Position numbers and translations under genes: made by a program. Shown here piece by piece: positions 14,273 through 22,038 of a DNA stretch of 23,252 nucleotides (positions are counted from its first letter, which is position 1; each line of letters begins with the position of its first letter). The notes under the pieces are model-generated. The model was not told the origin of the DNA and searched no databases. It worked only from the letters and a program-made list of their open reading frames with translations. Source of the stretch: an uncultured Faecalibacterium sp. (GTDB lineage: Bacteria > Bacillota > Clostridia > Oscillospirales > Ruminococcaceae); contig CAKSWQ010000034.1 of the NCBI GenBank assembly GCA_934512105.1, positions 1-23,252 on the forward strand. The letters are read 5' to 3'.

Positions 14273-15031
14273 TCAGTTGAGGGCGGCGTGGCGCGGATGC
14301 CGCTGGGCAATATACCACGGCAGATACAAAAGCGCCCAGACCAGTGCAATGACCGGCAGAAAGCCGAGAACGTAGAACCGATTGCCCAGATAGCGGGCAA
14401 AAAGCACCGTGATGGCGTTTCCCTGCGGGTCGTTCAGGAAAAAGAAATTGGTGCCCAGAATGCAGTTCAACACATAGATGGGCAAAGCGGTACAGAGCAG
14501 AAAGGCCAGCACATACCGGAGGCTGCGCACCTGTGGACGGAATCCGCCAACGAGCAGAAGAATGGGGTAAAGGATCAGCAGAACATGGACAGTGTAGGAG
14601 TGCAGGTGCATCAGGTTCCAGACCGGCAGTTTTTGCCAGGAGGGACTAAGCATGGCCACCAGAGCACCCGGCAGGCACAGTGCGTACAGCACCTCCTTGC
14701 TCCAGCGGCTGTCATGAAGGGCATCGTACCAGCAGACAAAGATATTGATGCTGCACAGGTGCAAGGGCAGGTAGATCGCGCTCCATTGTCCGGTGCATAG
14801 CATGGCAAGGTGCTTTACAACCTCGTCCGCCAGCATCAGCACGAACAGGGCACGCAGGATCTGCCGGCGGGTCGCGTCCGTGCAGCGGCGGTAGACCACG
14901 GCACAGAGCACGATCAAAAGCGCAGCCGCCAGCAGCTCTGCCAGATGGGTGCGGTCAAAAAGAGAGAATGCACGGTACGCGCTGCCGCGCTCAGCCTGTA
15001 TCGTCTGTACAGACTTCCAGAAATCGTCCAT
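14273..15031 (-). CDS. YwaF-family (TIGR02206) integral membrane protein
   Basis: This 252-residue protein has about seven hydrophobic segments. The conserved stretch IYLPLHLCSINIFVCWYDAL, together with LPGALVAMLSP, LMHLHSYTVHVLLILYPILL and ILGTNFFFLNDPQGN, identifies the TIGR02206/YwaF family of unknown function. The frame is open back to 15310, but the start at ATG 15031 (MDDFWKSVQ) is preceded by AAAGGAG nine bases upstream, and the longer version would cross the promoter and the structured terminator of the neighbour. It is monocistronic between its own promoter and terminator. The histidine-rich polar positions inside membrane segments hint at transport or catalysis, but this is speculation. 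Confidence 0.88.
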   Translation of the reverse strand: MDDFWKSVQTIQAERGSAYRAFSLFDRTHLAELLAAALLIVLCAVVYRRCTDATRRQILRALFVLMLADEVVKHLAMLCTGQWSAIYLPLHLCSINIFVCWYDALHDSRWSKEVLYALCLPGALVAMLSPSWQKLPVWNLMHLHSYTVHVLLILYPILLLVGGFRPQVRSLRYVLAFLLCTALPIYVLNCILGTNFFFLNDPQGNAITVLFARYLGNRFYVLGFLPVIALVWALLYLPWYIAQRHPRHAALN

Positions 15032-15067
15032 AAGTACTGCTCCTTTTTGCTTTACTTCAATATTTTT

Positions 15068-15096
15068 ATTGTAGCACCAATCCGAAAGAGGGAAAA
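15068..15096 (-). promoter_or_regulatory. Probable promoter of the YwaF-family gene
   Basis: On the minus strand: -10 TACAAT (15068-15073) preceded by TGC, with a poor -35 (TTTTCC, 15091-15096) at 17 bases. Confidence 0.5.
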
Positions 15097-15158
15097 CCGG
15101 GCAGGGGTCAAATTTTTGTGAAATCTGGAAGGAAAAGCCTGCTTTTTTGCGCTGGAAT

Positions 15159-15237
15159 AAAAGCCCCGCATCGGGCACCGCAGTGCTCTGACCGTTCTGG
15201 TCAAAGACGCAAAGCGTGTGTCCGGTGCGGGGCTTTT
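15159..15237 (-). terminator. Branched, cloverleaf-like terminator structure
   Basis: AAAAGCCCCGCA (15159-15170) pairs perfectly with TGCGGGGCTTTT (15226-15237). Inside this 12-bp stem lie three separate hairpins: GCAC/GTGC (15175-15186), TGACC/GGTCA (15189-15203) and ACGC/GCGT (15207-15217). It starts 9 bases past the stop of the carboxypeptidase-like gene on the minus strand and ends in CTTTT there, so it should act as its terminator. The branched interior is unusual for that role. Confidence 0.7.
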
Positions 15238-15246
15238 GTAATTGGC

Positions 15247-16590
15247 TCAATAGCGGCGGTGGATCTTTTTGGTGGGCTTGCGGCGGTTCCAGTTGGCGCA
15301 CAGCAGCCACAGCCCGTAGATCAGGGCGGCGATCAGGCTGAGCACCAGCACCACCTTCAGGTACAGGCTGGTGAAGAACTCCTTCACCTTGTCTACCCCG
15401 AACAGCAGCGGGTTGCGGGCTACGTCCTGCCCGGCGATCAGCTCCACCACGCCGATGGTCTCACCCGCCAGCTTCAACTCCACCGTGCCCACCACATCGC
15501 CCTGCTGGATAGGGGCGCAGACGTAGTCCGGCAGGTGGAAGTATTTCTGGGTGACAGTACCGTCGCTGGTGGAGGGCAGCAGGGTCATCATGCTGTCGTT
15601 GGGGTACAGCTGCAAAGTGTCGGTGTCGGAGGAATATTTGACCGGGATCTCCGCAATGGTCAGGTCGGTGTCCAGCGCAGCTTGAATGGAAAAGCTGTCG
15701 AACACCCAGTCCATCAGCTTGACCGTCTCGAACAGGGCGGGGCGGCGGTTGGCGTAGCCGAAAGTATCGCAGCTGTCGGGGCTGTCCATCACGCAGAAGA
15801 TATAGGTGGCACCGTCCTTGTTGCCCCACGAAACATAGCTCTGGGTGCCGGTATCGTTTTTAAAGGCGGTCACGCTGCACATACCGCCCTGCATGGCGCT
15901 GCGGTAGTAGCTGCCGCCGCTGGCTTTGCTCAGCGCCGCGTTCTGGCTGACCAGTACCGAGGAGGAGCGGTGCTTCTCCTTGGCGGGCATGGTAAAGCTG
16001 GGCGCACCGGATACCTCCACAAAGGCGTCAAAGCTCATCAGGTAGCGCAAAATCAGGTACATATCCACCGCGCAGGTGGTGTTGCCGCTGTCGATGCCGC
16101 AGGCGTCCGTCCAGCTGCTGGCGGTGGTGCCGATGCGCTGGGACAGGGTATTCATCTGCGCTACCCAGCCGTCCAGATCTCCACCGGAAAGGGTGTACGC
16201 CAGACCCATGGCAGCCTCGTTGGCGTTGCGGGTAAGCATGGCGTACATGGCCTCGCGGTAGGTGAAAGTTTCGTTGGAACGCATATCTGCGTTGTTGGTG
16301 TTATAAACGTAGTCCGAGATGGCAAAGGGCATCTGGAAGGTGCTGTCCAGCTGGTCGGCGTAGTTGGTCAGCAGCACAGCAAGGGTCATATATTTGGTCA
16401 GACCGCCGGCAGTCACCTGCTTTGTGCTGTCCTTATCATAGACGATGATGTTGGTATCGGTGTTCACAATGTAGGCGCTTGCAGCCTGCACCTGATACAC
16501 CGGGCTGGGGTCGAACATGGCCCCGGCGGGCAGCACAAGGCAGCTGAGCAGAAATACAAGCGAAAGAACCAGTGCAAAAATACGTTTCAT
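15247..16590 (-). CDS. D,D-carboxypeptidase-like (S11/DacA fold) protein with altered active site
   Basis: An exported, membrane-anchored DacA-like protein of 447 residues. It has a signal peptide (1-24), a penicillin-binding transpeptidase-like domain (about 35-290), a PBP5 C-terminal-like beta domain (about 310-395), a C-terminal membrane segment (410-432) and a basic cytoplasmic tail. The fold is recognisable from ASAYIVNTDTNIIVYDKDS, the lysine-containing LTKYMT and the NANEAAMGLAYTLSGG stretch. All three catalytic motifs differ: SxxK reads G63-L-T-K66, SxN reads N122-A-N124, and KTG reads Q234-G-G236. Loss of the serine nucleophile should abolish D-Ala-D-Ala cleavage, so a binding or scaffold role in the cell wall is more likely. 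AAAGGA precedes the ATG. There is no frameshift, and the gene appears intact. Confidence 0.88.
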   Translation of the reverse strand: MKRIFALVLSLVFLLSCLVLPAGAMFDPSPVYQVQAASAYIVNTDTNIIVYDKDSTKQVTAGGLTKYMTLAVLLTNYADQLDSTFQMPFAISDYVYNTNNADMRSNETFTYREAMYAMLTRNANEAAMGLAYTLSGGDLDGWVAQMNTLSQRIGTTASSWTDACGIDSGNTTCAVDMYLILRYLMSFDAFVEVSGAPSFTMPAKEKHRSSSVLVSQNAALSKASGGSYYRSAMQGGMCSVTAFKNDTGTQSYVSWGNKDGATYIFCVMDSPDSCDTFGYANRRPALFETVKLMDWVFDSFSIQAALDTDLTIAEIPVKYSSDTDTLQLYPNDSMMTLLPSTSDGTVTQKYFHLPDYVCAPIQQGDVVGTVELKLAGETIGVVELIAGQDVARNPLLFGVDKVKEFFTSLYLKVVLVLSLIAALIYGLWLLCANWNRRKPTKKIHRRY

Positions 16591-16635
16591 GTGGACAATT
16601 CCTTTAAAAAGCGATAAAATATACTAAATAAGGCT

Positions 16636-16649
16636 GCGCTGTGCAGCGC
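16636..16649. other. Palindrome between divergent genes
   Basis: GCGCTG, TG, CAGCGC (16636-16649) lies between the divergent carboxypeptidase-like and phosphoesterase genes. It could be a regulator site; nothing further supports it. Confidence 0.3.
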
Positions 16650-16664
16650 GCCGGAAGATCAATT

Positions 16665-16692
16665 TTGCAGCAAAAGTGCTGTGTTCTATAAT
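16665..16692 (+). promoter_or_regulatory. Promoter of the phosphoesterase-glycosyltransferase-acyltransferase operon
   Basis: TTGCAG (16665-16670), a 16-base spacer and consensus TATAAT (16687-16692). The leader of about 70 bases includes a small hairpin CGGTGT/ACACCG (16728-16742). Confidence 0.75.
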
Positions 16693-16770
16693 AATAACAG
16701 GTTTGCCGGGGCGTTACAAGAGCCTTGCGGTGTTTTACACCGTTCTTTCGCTCCGGCAGGGAGGGCAGGA

Positions 16771-17463
16771 ATGGTATATCTTACAGGGGATACCCATGGC
16801 GATATCCAGCGCTTCAAGCAGGGCAAACTGCGCTGGCTGAGCAAGAAGGACACCGTGGTGGTGCTGGGGGATTTTGGCTTTGTATGGGACGGCAGTGCTG
16901 AGGAGCGCAAGCGGCTGGACTGGCTGCGCAAGCGCCCCTACACGGTGCTGTTTCTGGACGGCAGCCACGAAAATTACAACCTGCTGGCACAGTACCCGGA
17001 GACGGAGCTATTCGGCGGCAGGGTGCAGAGCCTTGGCGGCAATGTGTACCATGTATGCCGGGGCAGCGTGCTGGAGCTGGAAGGCAAGACCTATCTCTGT
17101 TTCGGCGGCGCGGAAAGTCAGGATAAGGAAGACCGGGAGCCGGGTGTGAACTGGTGGAAGCAGGAGCTGCCCAGCGATGAGGAATACGACACCTGCCGCC
17201 GCAACTTAGAGGCAGTGGGGTACAAGGTAGATTATGTGCTGACCCACGATGCACCAAGCAGGTTTTTGGATTTTACCGCCCTCGCCCTTGGCGAGAGCAA
17301 CCGGCTGCATCTGTTTCTGGACGAGATCTTGCTCAAGCTGACCTACGAAAAATGGTTTTTTGGCTGCTATCACAAGGATGTGCAGCTTTCCACCAAGAGC
17401 CGGTGTGTGTTCTGCGATGTCATCCCTATGGGTGAGCGGCGCACCGGGCTGTTCCGTCGATAG
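16771..17463 (+). CDS. Calcineurin-like metallophosphoesterase
   Basis: A predicted cytosolic dimetal phosphoesterase of 230 residues. Motifs in order: GDTHGD (D7, H9), VVLGDFGF (D34), LDGSHENY (H67), LTHDAP (H159) and FFGCYHKD (H201). Two usual metal-binding positions are changed: the N of GNHE is S66 and the first H of GHxH is C199. The catalytic histidine of the third motif is kept. The frame is open from 16681, but ATG 16771 with GGGAGG (16759-16764) upstream gives a protein that begins directly at the fold. Its stop TAG is part of the next gene's ribosome binding site TAGGAGG, so the two are tightly coupled. The substrate is unknown; the neighbours suggest a phosphorylated glycan or nucleotide-sugar intermediate. 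Confidence 0.88.
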   Translation: MVYLTGDTHGDIQRFKQGKLRWLSKKDTVVVLGDFGFVWDGSAEERKRLDWLRKRPYTVLFLDGSHENYNLLAQYPETELFGGRVQSLGGNVYHVCRGSVLELEGKTYLCFGGAESQDKEDREPGVNWWKQELPSDEEYDTCRRNLEAVGYKVDYVLTHDAPSRFLDFTALALGESNRLHLFLDEILLKLTYEKWFFGCYHKDVQLSTKSRCVFCDVIPMGERRTGLFRR

Positions 17464-17471
17464 GAGGCAAA

Positions 17472-18506
17472 ATGCAGGTCACAGTAAAACTTTCTGCCCG
17501 GGAGGGCGCGGCGCACGTCAGCGGCATTCTGGCGGGCTTTACTCTGCTGGCGAAGCGCGGGGAGCTGACCCTGCGGGTGCAGGACGAGCGGCAGGGCAAT
17601 CCCCTTGCCCGGGAGGCGCTGCTGGAAACGGAAATTGACGGCCGCACGGTGGTGTTCGATTTGATGGACGGCTACTTCTACAACGACCCGGCGGCGGTGC
17701 TGGCGCTGTTCAGCCGGGCGGACGTGGTGTTCAAACGCTCCTTTTCAGCCGAGAAAAACCGGCAGTTCCCGGGCGATATCCCCGCAAAATTGCGGCCATT
17801 GGGGCTGAACTATTACGTTACCTGTCCGGGCTCGCCGCTGGAAGCGGAGCGCAGCGCAAAGAGCCGCCTGAAGCAGTGGGCGCTTTCCACCCGGTGCTAC
17901 CCGCAGGACTTTGAAGCCCGGCTGACCCGGGTGCGCAAAAAGCCGCGCATCCTCTTTCTGACCCGCCTGTGGGACCCGGAGGAACCGGCGGTGCAGCAAT
18001 ACCCGGACTTACAGGCAGAGTGGCGGCAGGTGAACGCTGACCGCATCGAGCTGCTGCACCGGCTGCAAGCTGCTTTTCCGGAACAGTTCACCGGCGGCGT
18101 GTCCGACAACGCCTGCGCCCGGCAGCTGTGCCCGGAACTGATCGTGCCGGACAAGCTGACCGGCAAGCGCGCCTACCTGCACCGGATGCAGCACACGGAG
18201 ATCTGTGTGGCGTCTACCGGACTGCACGGCTCTACCGGCTGGAAACTGGGCGAGTATGTGGCGGCGGGGCGCGCCATCGTTACCGAGCCGCTGCGGTATA
18301 CCTTGCCGGGCTGTTTTGCGGAGGGAAAAAACTACAAAACGTATACGTCCCCGGCACAGTGCGAGGAGCAGCTGCGGCAGCTGCTGGCAGACCCGGCGGC
18401 GATACTGGCTATGGCGCAGCACAATGCGGACTACTATCAAACGTGGCTGCGGCCGGAGCAGCAGGTGCGGCAGGCCTTGCGGCAGCTGGAAGCAGGGGAA
18501 AAATAA
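17472..18506 (+). CDS. Glycosyltransferase-like protein (GT-B C-terminal domain)
   Basis: This 344-residue, apparently soluble protein starts eight bases after the phosphoesterase stop. Residues about 155-335 resemble the C-terminal donor-binding half of GT-B glycosyltransferases: KKPRILFLTRLWDP, then GWKLGEYVAAGRAIVTEPL (residues 256-274, like the usual E-x-x-A-x-G-x-P-V/I-V), then AEGKNYKTYTSPAQCEEQLR followed by QLLADPAAILAMAQH. This order (EG.NY, S..E, LL.DP) fits family 1-like enzymes with a C-terminal Glyco_trans_1_2-type domain. The first 150 residues are less familiar and contain FDLMDGYFYNDP and ADVVFKRSFS, possibly an acceptor domain. No signal peptide is seen. With an acyltransferase downstream, a role in surface glycan synthesis is likely but inferred. 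Confidence 0.7.
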   Translation: MQVTVKLSAREGAAHVSGILAGFTLLAKRGELTLRVQDERQGNPLAREALLETEIDGRTVVFDLMDGYFYNDPAAVLALFSRADVVFKRSFSAEKNRQFPGDIPAKLRPLGLNYYVTCPGSPLEAERSAKSRLKQWALSTRCYPQDFEARLTRVRKKPRILFLTRLWDPEEPAVQQYPDLQAEWRQVNADRIELLHRLQAAFPEQFTGGVSDNACARQLCPELIVPDKLTGKRAYLHRMQHTEICVASTGLHGSTGWKLGEYVAAGRAIVTEPLRYTLPGCFAEGKNYKTYTSPAQCEEQLRQLLADPAAILAMAQHNADYYQTWLRPEQQVRQALRQLEAGEK

Positions 18507-18521
18507 GGAGGAACCCGGGGT

Positions 18522-19634
18522 ATGGAAGAACAAAGGCGGCATAGCGGCTTTGAGACGATGCGCATCCTCAGTATGGTGATGATCGTGCTGATGCACGGCA
18601 TCGGGCACGGCGGGCTGGGCAGTGCGGCACCGCAGGGGTCGGCGGCATTCTGGATATACTGGCTGCTGTTTATTCTGGCGCGTGTATCCACCAACTGTTT
18701 TGTAATGCTTTCCGGCTATTACCTGTCGGAGCGCAAGGGGCCTGTCCACGCCGGACGGCTGTTCCGCATCGGGGCACAGGTGTGGTTTTACTCCATGCTC
18801 ACCTTCTGCGCTGCGGTCAAGGCGGGGACAGTCCCGCTTTCGGCGGTCAAGCTGCTCCGGGCGCTTTTGCCCCTTACCTCCAACGGTTACTGGTTCGCCT
18901 CGGCCTATTTTCTGATGTACCTCTCGGTGCCGGTGCTGAATGCGGTGGTGCATAGCCTTGACAGGCGGCAGTACAAAACGCTGCTGCTGGTGGCACTGCT
19001 GCTGCAAAGCGTGTGGGGCACGCTGTTCTACTGGGCAACGGATGTGACTTTTGTGAATAACGGGTACAGCTTTATCTGGTTCTATATCCTGTATTTTATG
19101 GCGGCTTATTTCCGCAAATACCGGGTGACCGTGCCCAGCGGGCTGTGCCTGCTGGCGTATCTGGCGGCCTCAGCGGCGGGGCTTTTCAACCGGATGCTGG
19201 CACTGCGGGTGGAAAACGCCCTGCACCTGAACGGCTTTGTGAATACCGTTAATGGCTATCAGGCACTGGCTACGGTCATCGCTTCGGCGGCGATGTTTCT
19301 GCTGTTCCAGAATATCCGTATCCGCTCGGACTACTGGCGGCGCTGGGTATTCCGGTTGGCACCGCTGTCCTTCGGGGTGTATCTGCTGCACGACAGCGAT
19401 TTTACCCGGGCGCTGCTGTGGCAGCTGGTGGATCTGCCCCGGTTCGGCGGGGCACTGCTGCCCTCGCTGGCTTACCTGACCGGCGCGGTGCTGCTGATCG
19501 CCGTTGCGGGCTACGCAGTGGATGCCGTGTATCAGCGGCTCTACCGCCTGCTGCGCCTGCCCGCACTGGAAGAAAAGGTGGATGTTTTTGCAACCCGCAT
19601 CCTGCAAAGGGTCGTCGGGAGCAAAGAAGAATAA
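18522..19634 (+). CDS. Acyltransferase 3 family membrane protein
   Basis: A multi-pass membrane O-acyltransferase of 370 residues with about 10 hydrophobic segments, the usual family size. The opening FETMRILSMVMIVLMHGIGHG contains the conserved R14 and H25 of the family, and STNCFVMLSGYYLSERKG matches the second signature (F-V-x-x-S-G-Y). Such proteins add acetyl or other acyl groups to cell-surface polysaccharides. AAGGAGG (18505-18511) precedes the ATG by ten bases, and the gene starts 15 bases after the glycosyltransferase stop. A strong terminator follows, so it is the last gene of a three-gene operon. Confidence 0.92.
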   Translation: MEEQRRHSGFETMRILSMVMIVLMHGIGHGGLGSAAPQGSAAFWIYWLLFILARVSTNCFVMLSGYYLSERKGPVHAGRLFRIGAQVWFYSMLTFCAAVKAGTVPLSAVKLLRALLPLTSNGYWFASAYFLMYLSVPVLNAVVHSLDRRQYKTLLLVALLLQSVWGTLFYWATDVTFVNNGYSFIWFYILYFMAAYFRKYRVTVPSGLCLLAYLAASAAGLFNRMLALRVENALHLNGFVNTVNGYQALATVIASAAMFLLFQNIRIRSDYWRRWVFRLAPLSFGVYLLHDSDFTRALLWQLVDLPRFGGALLPSLAYLTGAVLLIAVAGYAVDAVYQRLYRLLRLPALEEKVDVFATRILQRVVGSKEE

Positions 19635-19643
19635 TATCCTATC

Positions 19644-19681
19644 GTGGGTCGGAAGCCTGAGCACTTCTGACCCACTTTTTT
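19644..19681 (+). terminator. Terminator of the three-gene glycan operon
   Basis: GTGGGTCGGAAG (19644-19655) pairs with CTTCTGACCCAC (19664-19675) with one mismatch, followed by six T. Confidence 0.93.
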
Positions 19682-19722
19682 ATGCGTGAAGTCGCAGCGG
19701 CAGATGCTGTTTGCCGTCACGA

Positions 19723-19839
19723 CCCTTCCCGTGAAAAAAGCGTATATCGCGGCCCGCAGGCCGCGATATACGCGAACTATAAAAATATTTTTTCCGCTGA
19801 AGTTGCGCAAAGCAAAGCGGAGCGCACTCAAAATCGTCC
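19723..19839 (-). repeat. Structured dispersed element, family B, copy 1 (3' of recG)
   Basis: Read on the minus strand, it begins GGACGATTT immediately after the recG stop codon. It continues through GTGCGCTCCGCT, TTGCGCA, TTCAGCGGAAA and TATTTTTATAGTTC. A perfect 15-bp hairpin follows, GCGTATATCGCGGCC with loop TGCG, then TTTTTTCACGGGAAGGG. The loop with its closing pair, C(UGCG)G, is of the stable UNCG type, and the T run makes the hairpin a plausible recG terminator. Two further copies lie at 22522-22844 (plus) and 22896-23009 (minus). Confidence 0.85.
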
Positions 19840-21900
19840 TCAGTTCATCGGTCCGGCTTTGTCGAACATCTGCTGCACCTGCGCGGCCAGCAAAGCGTGG
19901 GCCGGGCTTTCCAGCAGCGGGTCGGAGGCCAGCAGGGCAGCAGCCTCGCTCTGGGCGGCGTGCAGGGTACGGGTGTCGTTCATCAGGTCGGCGATCTGTA
20001 AGGTGGGCAGACCGTGCTGGCGGCTGCCGAAAAAGTCGCCGGGGCCGCGGGTCTCTAGGTCATACTGCGCCACGGCAAAGCCGTCGGTGGTGGAGCAGAG
20101 GAATTTCAGCCGCTTCTGCACGGCCTCGCTGGTGTTGTCGCTGACAAGGAAGCACCAGCTTTCGGCGGCACCGCGTCCCACCCGGCCGCGCAGCTGGTGC
20201 AGGGCGCTCAGGCCGTAGCGCTCGGCGTTTTCAATCACCATCACGCTGGCGTTGGGCACGTCCACGCCCACCTCGATGACGGTGGTGGACACCAGTGCGT
20301 CCAGCCGCCCGGCCTTGAAATCCTCCATGACGGCGGCTTTTTCCTTGGGTTTCAGCTTGCCGTGCATCAGCCCCACCCGGCGGTCGGGCAGCAGCGCCTT
20401 GGCAATGTCCTCATAGTAGGTCTTGACGGCGTTCAGCCCGCCGTCCGGCACATCCTCGATGGCGGGGCAGACCAGATACACCTGCCGCCCTTTGTCGATC
20501 TCGCTGTCCAGAAAGCGGTACAGGTCCTGCCGCCGCTTGCCGGTGATGCACCGGGTCTTGACCGGGGTGCGCCCGGGAGGCAGCTCGTCCAGAATGGAAA
20601 TGTCCAGATCGCCGTAGATCAAAAGCCCCAGCGTGCGGGGGATGGGGGTGGCGCTCATGACCAGCAGGTGCGGGTTTGCGGCTTTTTCCGCCAGTGCGCC
20701 GCGCTGGCGCACCCCAAAGCGGTGCTGCTCATCGATGACCGCCAGACCCAGCCGGGCAAACTCCACGCCTTCGCTCATCAGGGCGTGGGTGCCCACCACA
20801 AGGTCGGCCTCGTCATTGCGGATGGCGGCCAGCGTGGTGCGGCGGGCAGCGGCTTTCATGCCGCCGGTCAGCAGGGCCACCCGCATCCCGAAGGGGGCAA
20901 GCAGCCGGTTGAGCCCTTCGGCGTGCTGCGCGGCCAGAATTTCGGTAGGTGCCAGCAGCGCGGCCTGATACCCCGCCCGGATGCACGCCCAGATGGCGGC
21001 AGCGGCTACCAGCGTTTTGCCGCTGCCCACATCGCCCTGCAACAGGCGGTTCATGGCGGTCTCACCCGCCATATCGGTCAGAATTTCCTCCACCGCACGG
21101 CGCTGCGCCCCGGTGGGGGCGAAGGGCAGGCTCTGCCAGAAGGGAGCAGGGTCGGCACGGCGCATGGGGGCTCCGGTGGCGGCAGCGCCCCGGCTGCGCA
21201 TCCGCCCAATGCCCAATTGCAGCACCAAAAGCTCCTCGTAGATGAGCCGCCGCCGCGCCGCTGTGGCCTGCTCCTCGGTGGCAGGGCAGTGGATGGCGCG
21301 CACTGCCTCGGCCTTGGGCAGCAGGCGGTATTTTTGCAGCATCTCCGGGGGCAGCGGGTCGGGCAGAAGCTCCGCGTGGGGCAAAAGCTGCCGGATGCAG
21401 CGGGAGATGGCGCTGCTGGGTAGCCCTTCTGTTTGGGGGTAAACGGCTTCAAAGGGTGCGGCCTGGATCTGCTCAGCCGTGCGCACCTGCGGGTTGACCA
21501 TCTGGCGGCGCAGCATTCCGCCGGTGACGATACCCTGAAAATAGTATTCCTGCCCCAGCTGCAATTTCTGGGTGGCGTAGGGGTTATTGAACCATGTGAT
21601 CTCCAGACTGGCTACATCGTCTCCGGCAGTGATGCGCTCCATGCGCCGCCCGCCCGGCAGAATGCGCCCGCCGGGCTTTGCAAATACCTCGGCCTTCACC
21701 ACGCATTCGGTGTCGGCAGGGGCTTCCGCGATGGAGTAGGGCTTGGAAAAGTCGATGTACCGCCGGGGGTAGTGGCACAGCAGGTCTGCCAGCGTCACGA
21801 TGCCCAGCTTCTCGAACCGCTCTGCGGTCTTGGGGCCGACCCCCTTCAGGTAGCGCACCGGGGTGTCCGGGGTCAGGGTGGTGCGGTTTTCGGTGGGCAT
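19840..21900 (-). CDS. recG: ATP-dependent DNA helicase RecG
   Basis: A branch-migration helicase that remodels stalled forks and Holliday junctions; 686 residues, normal length. The N-terminal wedge/OB region carries the helix-hairpin-helix-like LKGVGPKTAERFEKLGI. The helicase core has GDVGSGKT (Walker A, 289-296), APTEILA, DEQHRFGVRQR (DEQH at 390-393), MSATPIPRTL, STTVIEVGVDVPNA and HQLRGRVGRG. The C-terminal TRGPGDFFGSRQHGLP is a RecG signature. The start is ATG 21900 with GGGAG upstream. It diverges from the GNAT gene and its stop abuts the family B repeat. Confidence 0.98.
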   Translation of the reverse strand: MPTENRTTLTPDTPVRYLKGVGPKTAERFEKLGIVTLADLLCHYPRRYIDFSKPYSIAEAPADTECVVKAEVFAKPGGRILPGGRRMERITAGDDVASLEITWFNNPYATQKLQLGQEYYFQGIVTGGMLRRQMVNPQVRTAEQIQAAPFEAVYPQTEGLPSSAISRCIRQLLPHAELLPDPLPPEMLQKYRLLPKAEAVRAIHCPATEEQATAARRRLIYEELLVLQLGIGRMRSRGAAATGAPMRRADPAPFWQSLPFAPTGAQRRAVEEILTDMAGETAMNRLLQGDVGSGKTLVAAAAIWACIRAGYQAALLAPTEILAAQHAEGLNRLLAPFGMRVALLTGGMKAAARRTTLAAIRNDEADLVVGTHALMSEGVEFARLGLAVIDEQHRFGVRQRGALAEKAANPHLLVMSATPIPRTLGLLIYGDLDISILDELPPGRTPVKTRCITGKRRQDLYRFLDSEIDKGRQVYLVCPAIEDVPDGGLNAVKTYYEDIAKALLPDRRVGLMHGKLKPKEKAAVMEDFKAGRLDALVSTTVIEVGVDVPNASVMVIENAERYGLSALHQLRGRVGRGAAESWCFLVSDNTSEAVQKRLKFLCSTTDGFAVAQYDLETRGPGDFFGSRQHGLPTLQIADLMNDTRTLHAAQSEAAALLASDPLLESPAHALLAAQVQQMFDKAGPMN

Positions 21901-21934
21901 GGCGTTTCAACTCCCTTCCAAGCGTAGTATAGCC

Positions 21935-21963
21935 ATTGTAACACGGACGAGGAATAGATGCAA
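21935..21963 (-). promoter_or_regulatory. Promoter of recG
   Basis: On the minus strand: TTGCAT (21958-21963), a 17-base spacer and TACAAT (21935-21940). An alternative -10, TATACT at 21926-21931, has a poor -35. It is back-to-back with the GNAT promoter. Confidence 0.65.
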
Positions 21964-21978
21964 ACAGGAAAGTAGTCT

Positions 21979-22007
21979 TTGCCTTTGTTCGGCAGTTGTG
22001 GTACACT
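21979..22007 (+). promoter_or_regulatory. Promoter of the GNAT gene
   Basis: TTGCCT (21979-21984), a 17-base spacer ending in TGTGG, then TACACT (22002-22007). It lies about 20 bases before the ribosome binding site. Confidence 0.75.
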
Positions 22008-22038
22008 GACAGCACAGAAAAAAGAGAGGGGAGATACC

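Noticed and set aside
15159..15237. Cloverleaf structure as a tRNA gene
   Set aside because: Arm lengths do not fit a tRNA (12-bp closing stem; 4-, 5- and 4-bp arms with 4-, 5- and 3-base loops), and there is no T-loop GTTC or CCA.
15118..16617. A 499-codon plus-strand frame opposite the carboxypeptidase-like gene
   Set aside because: It begins upstream of the cloverleaf-like terminator and spans it; composition is that of an antisense shadow, with no recognisable domain.
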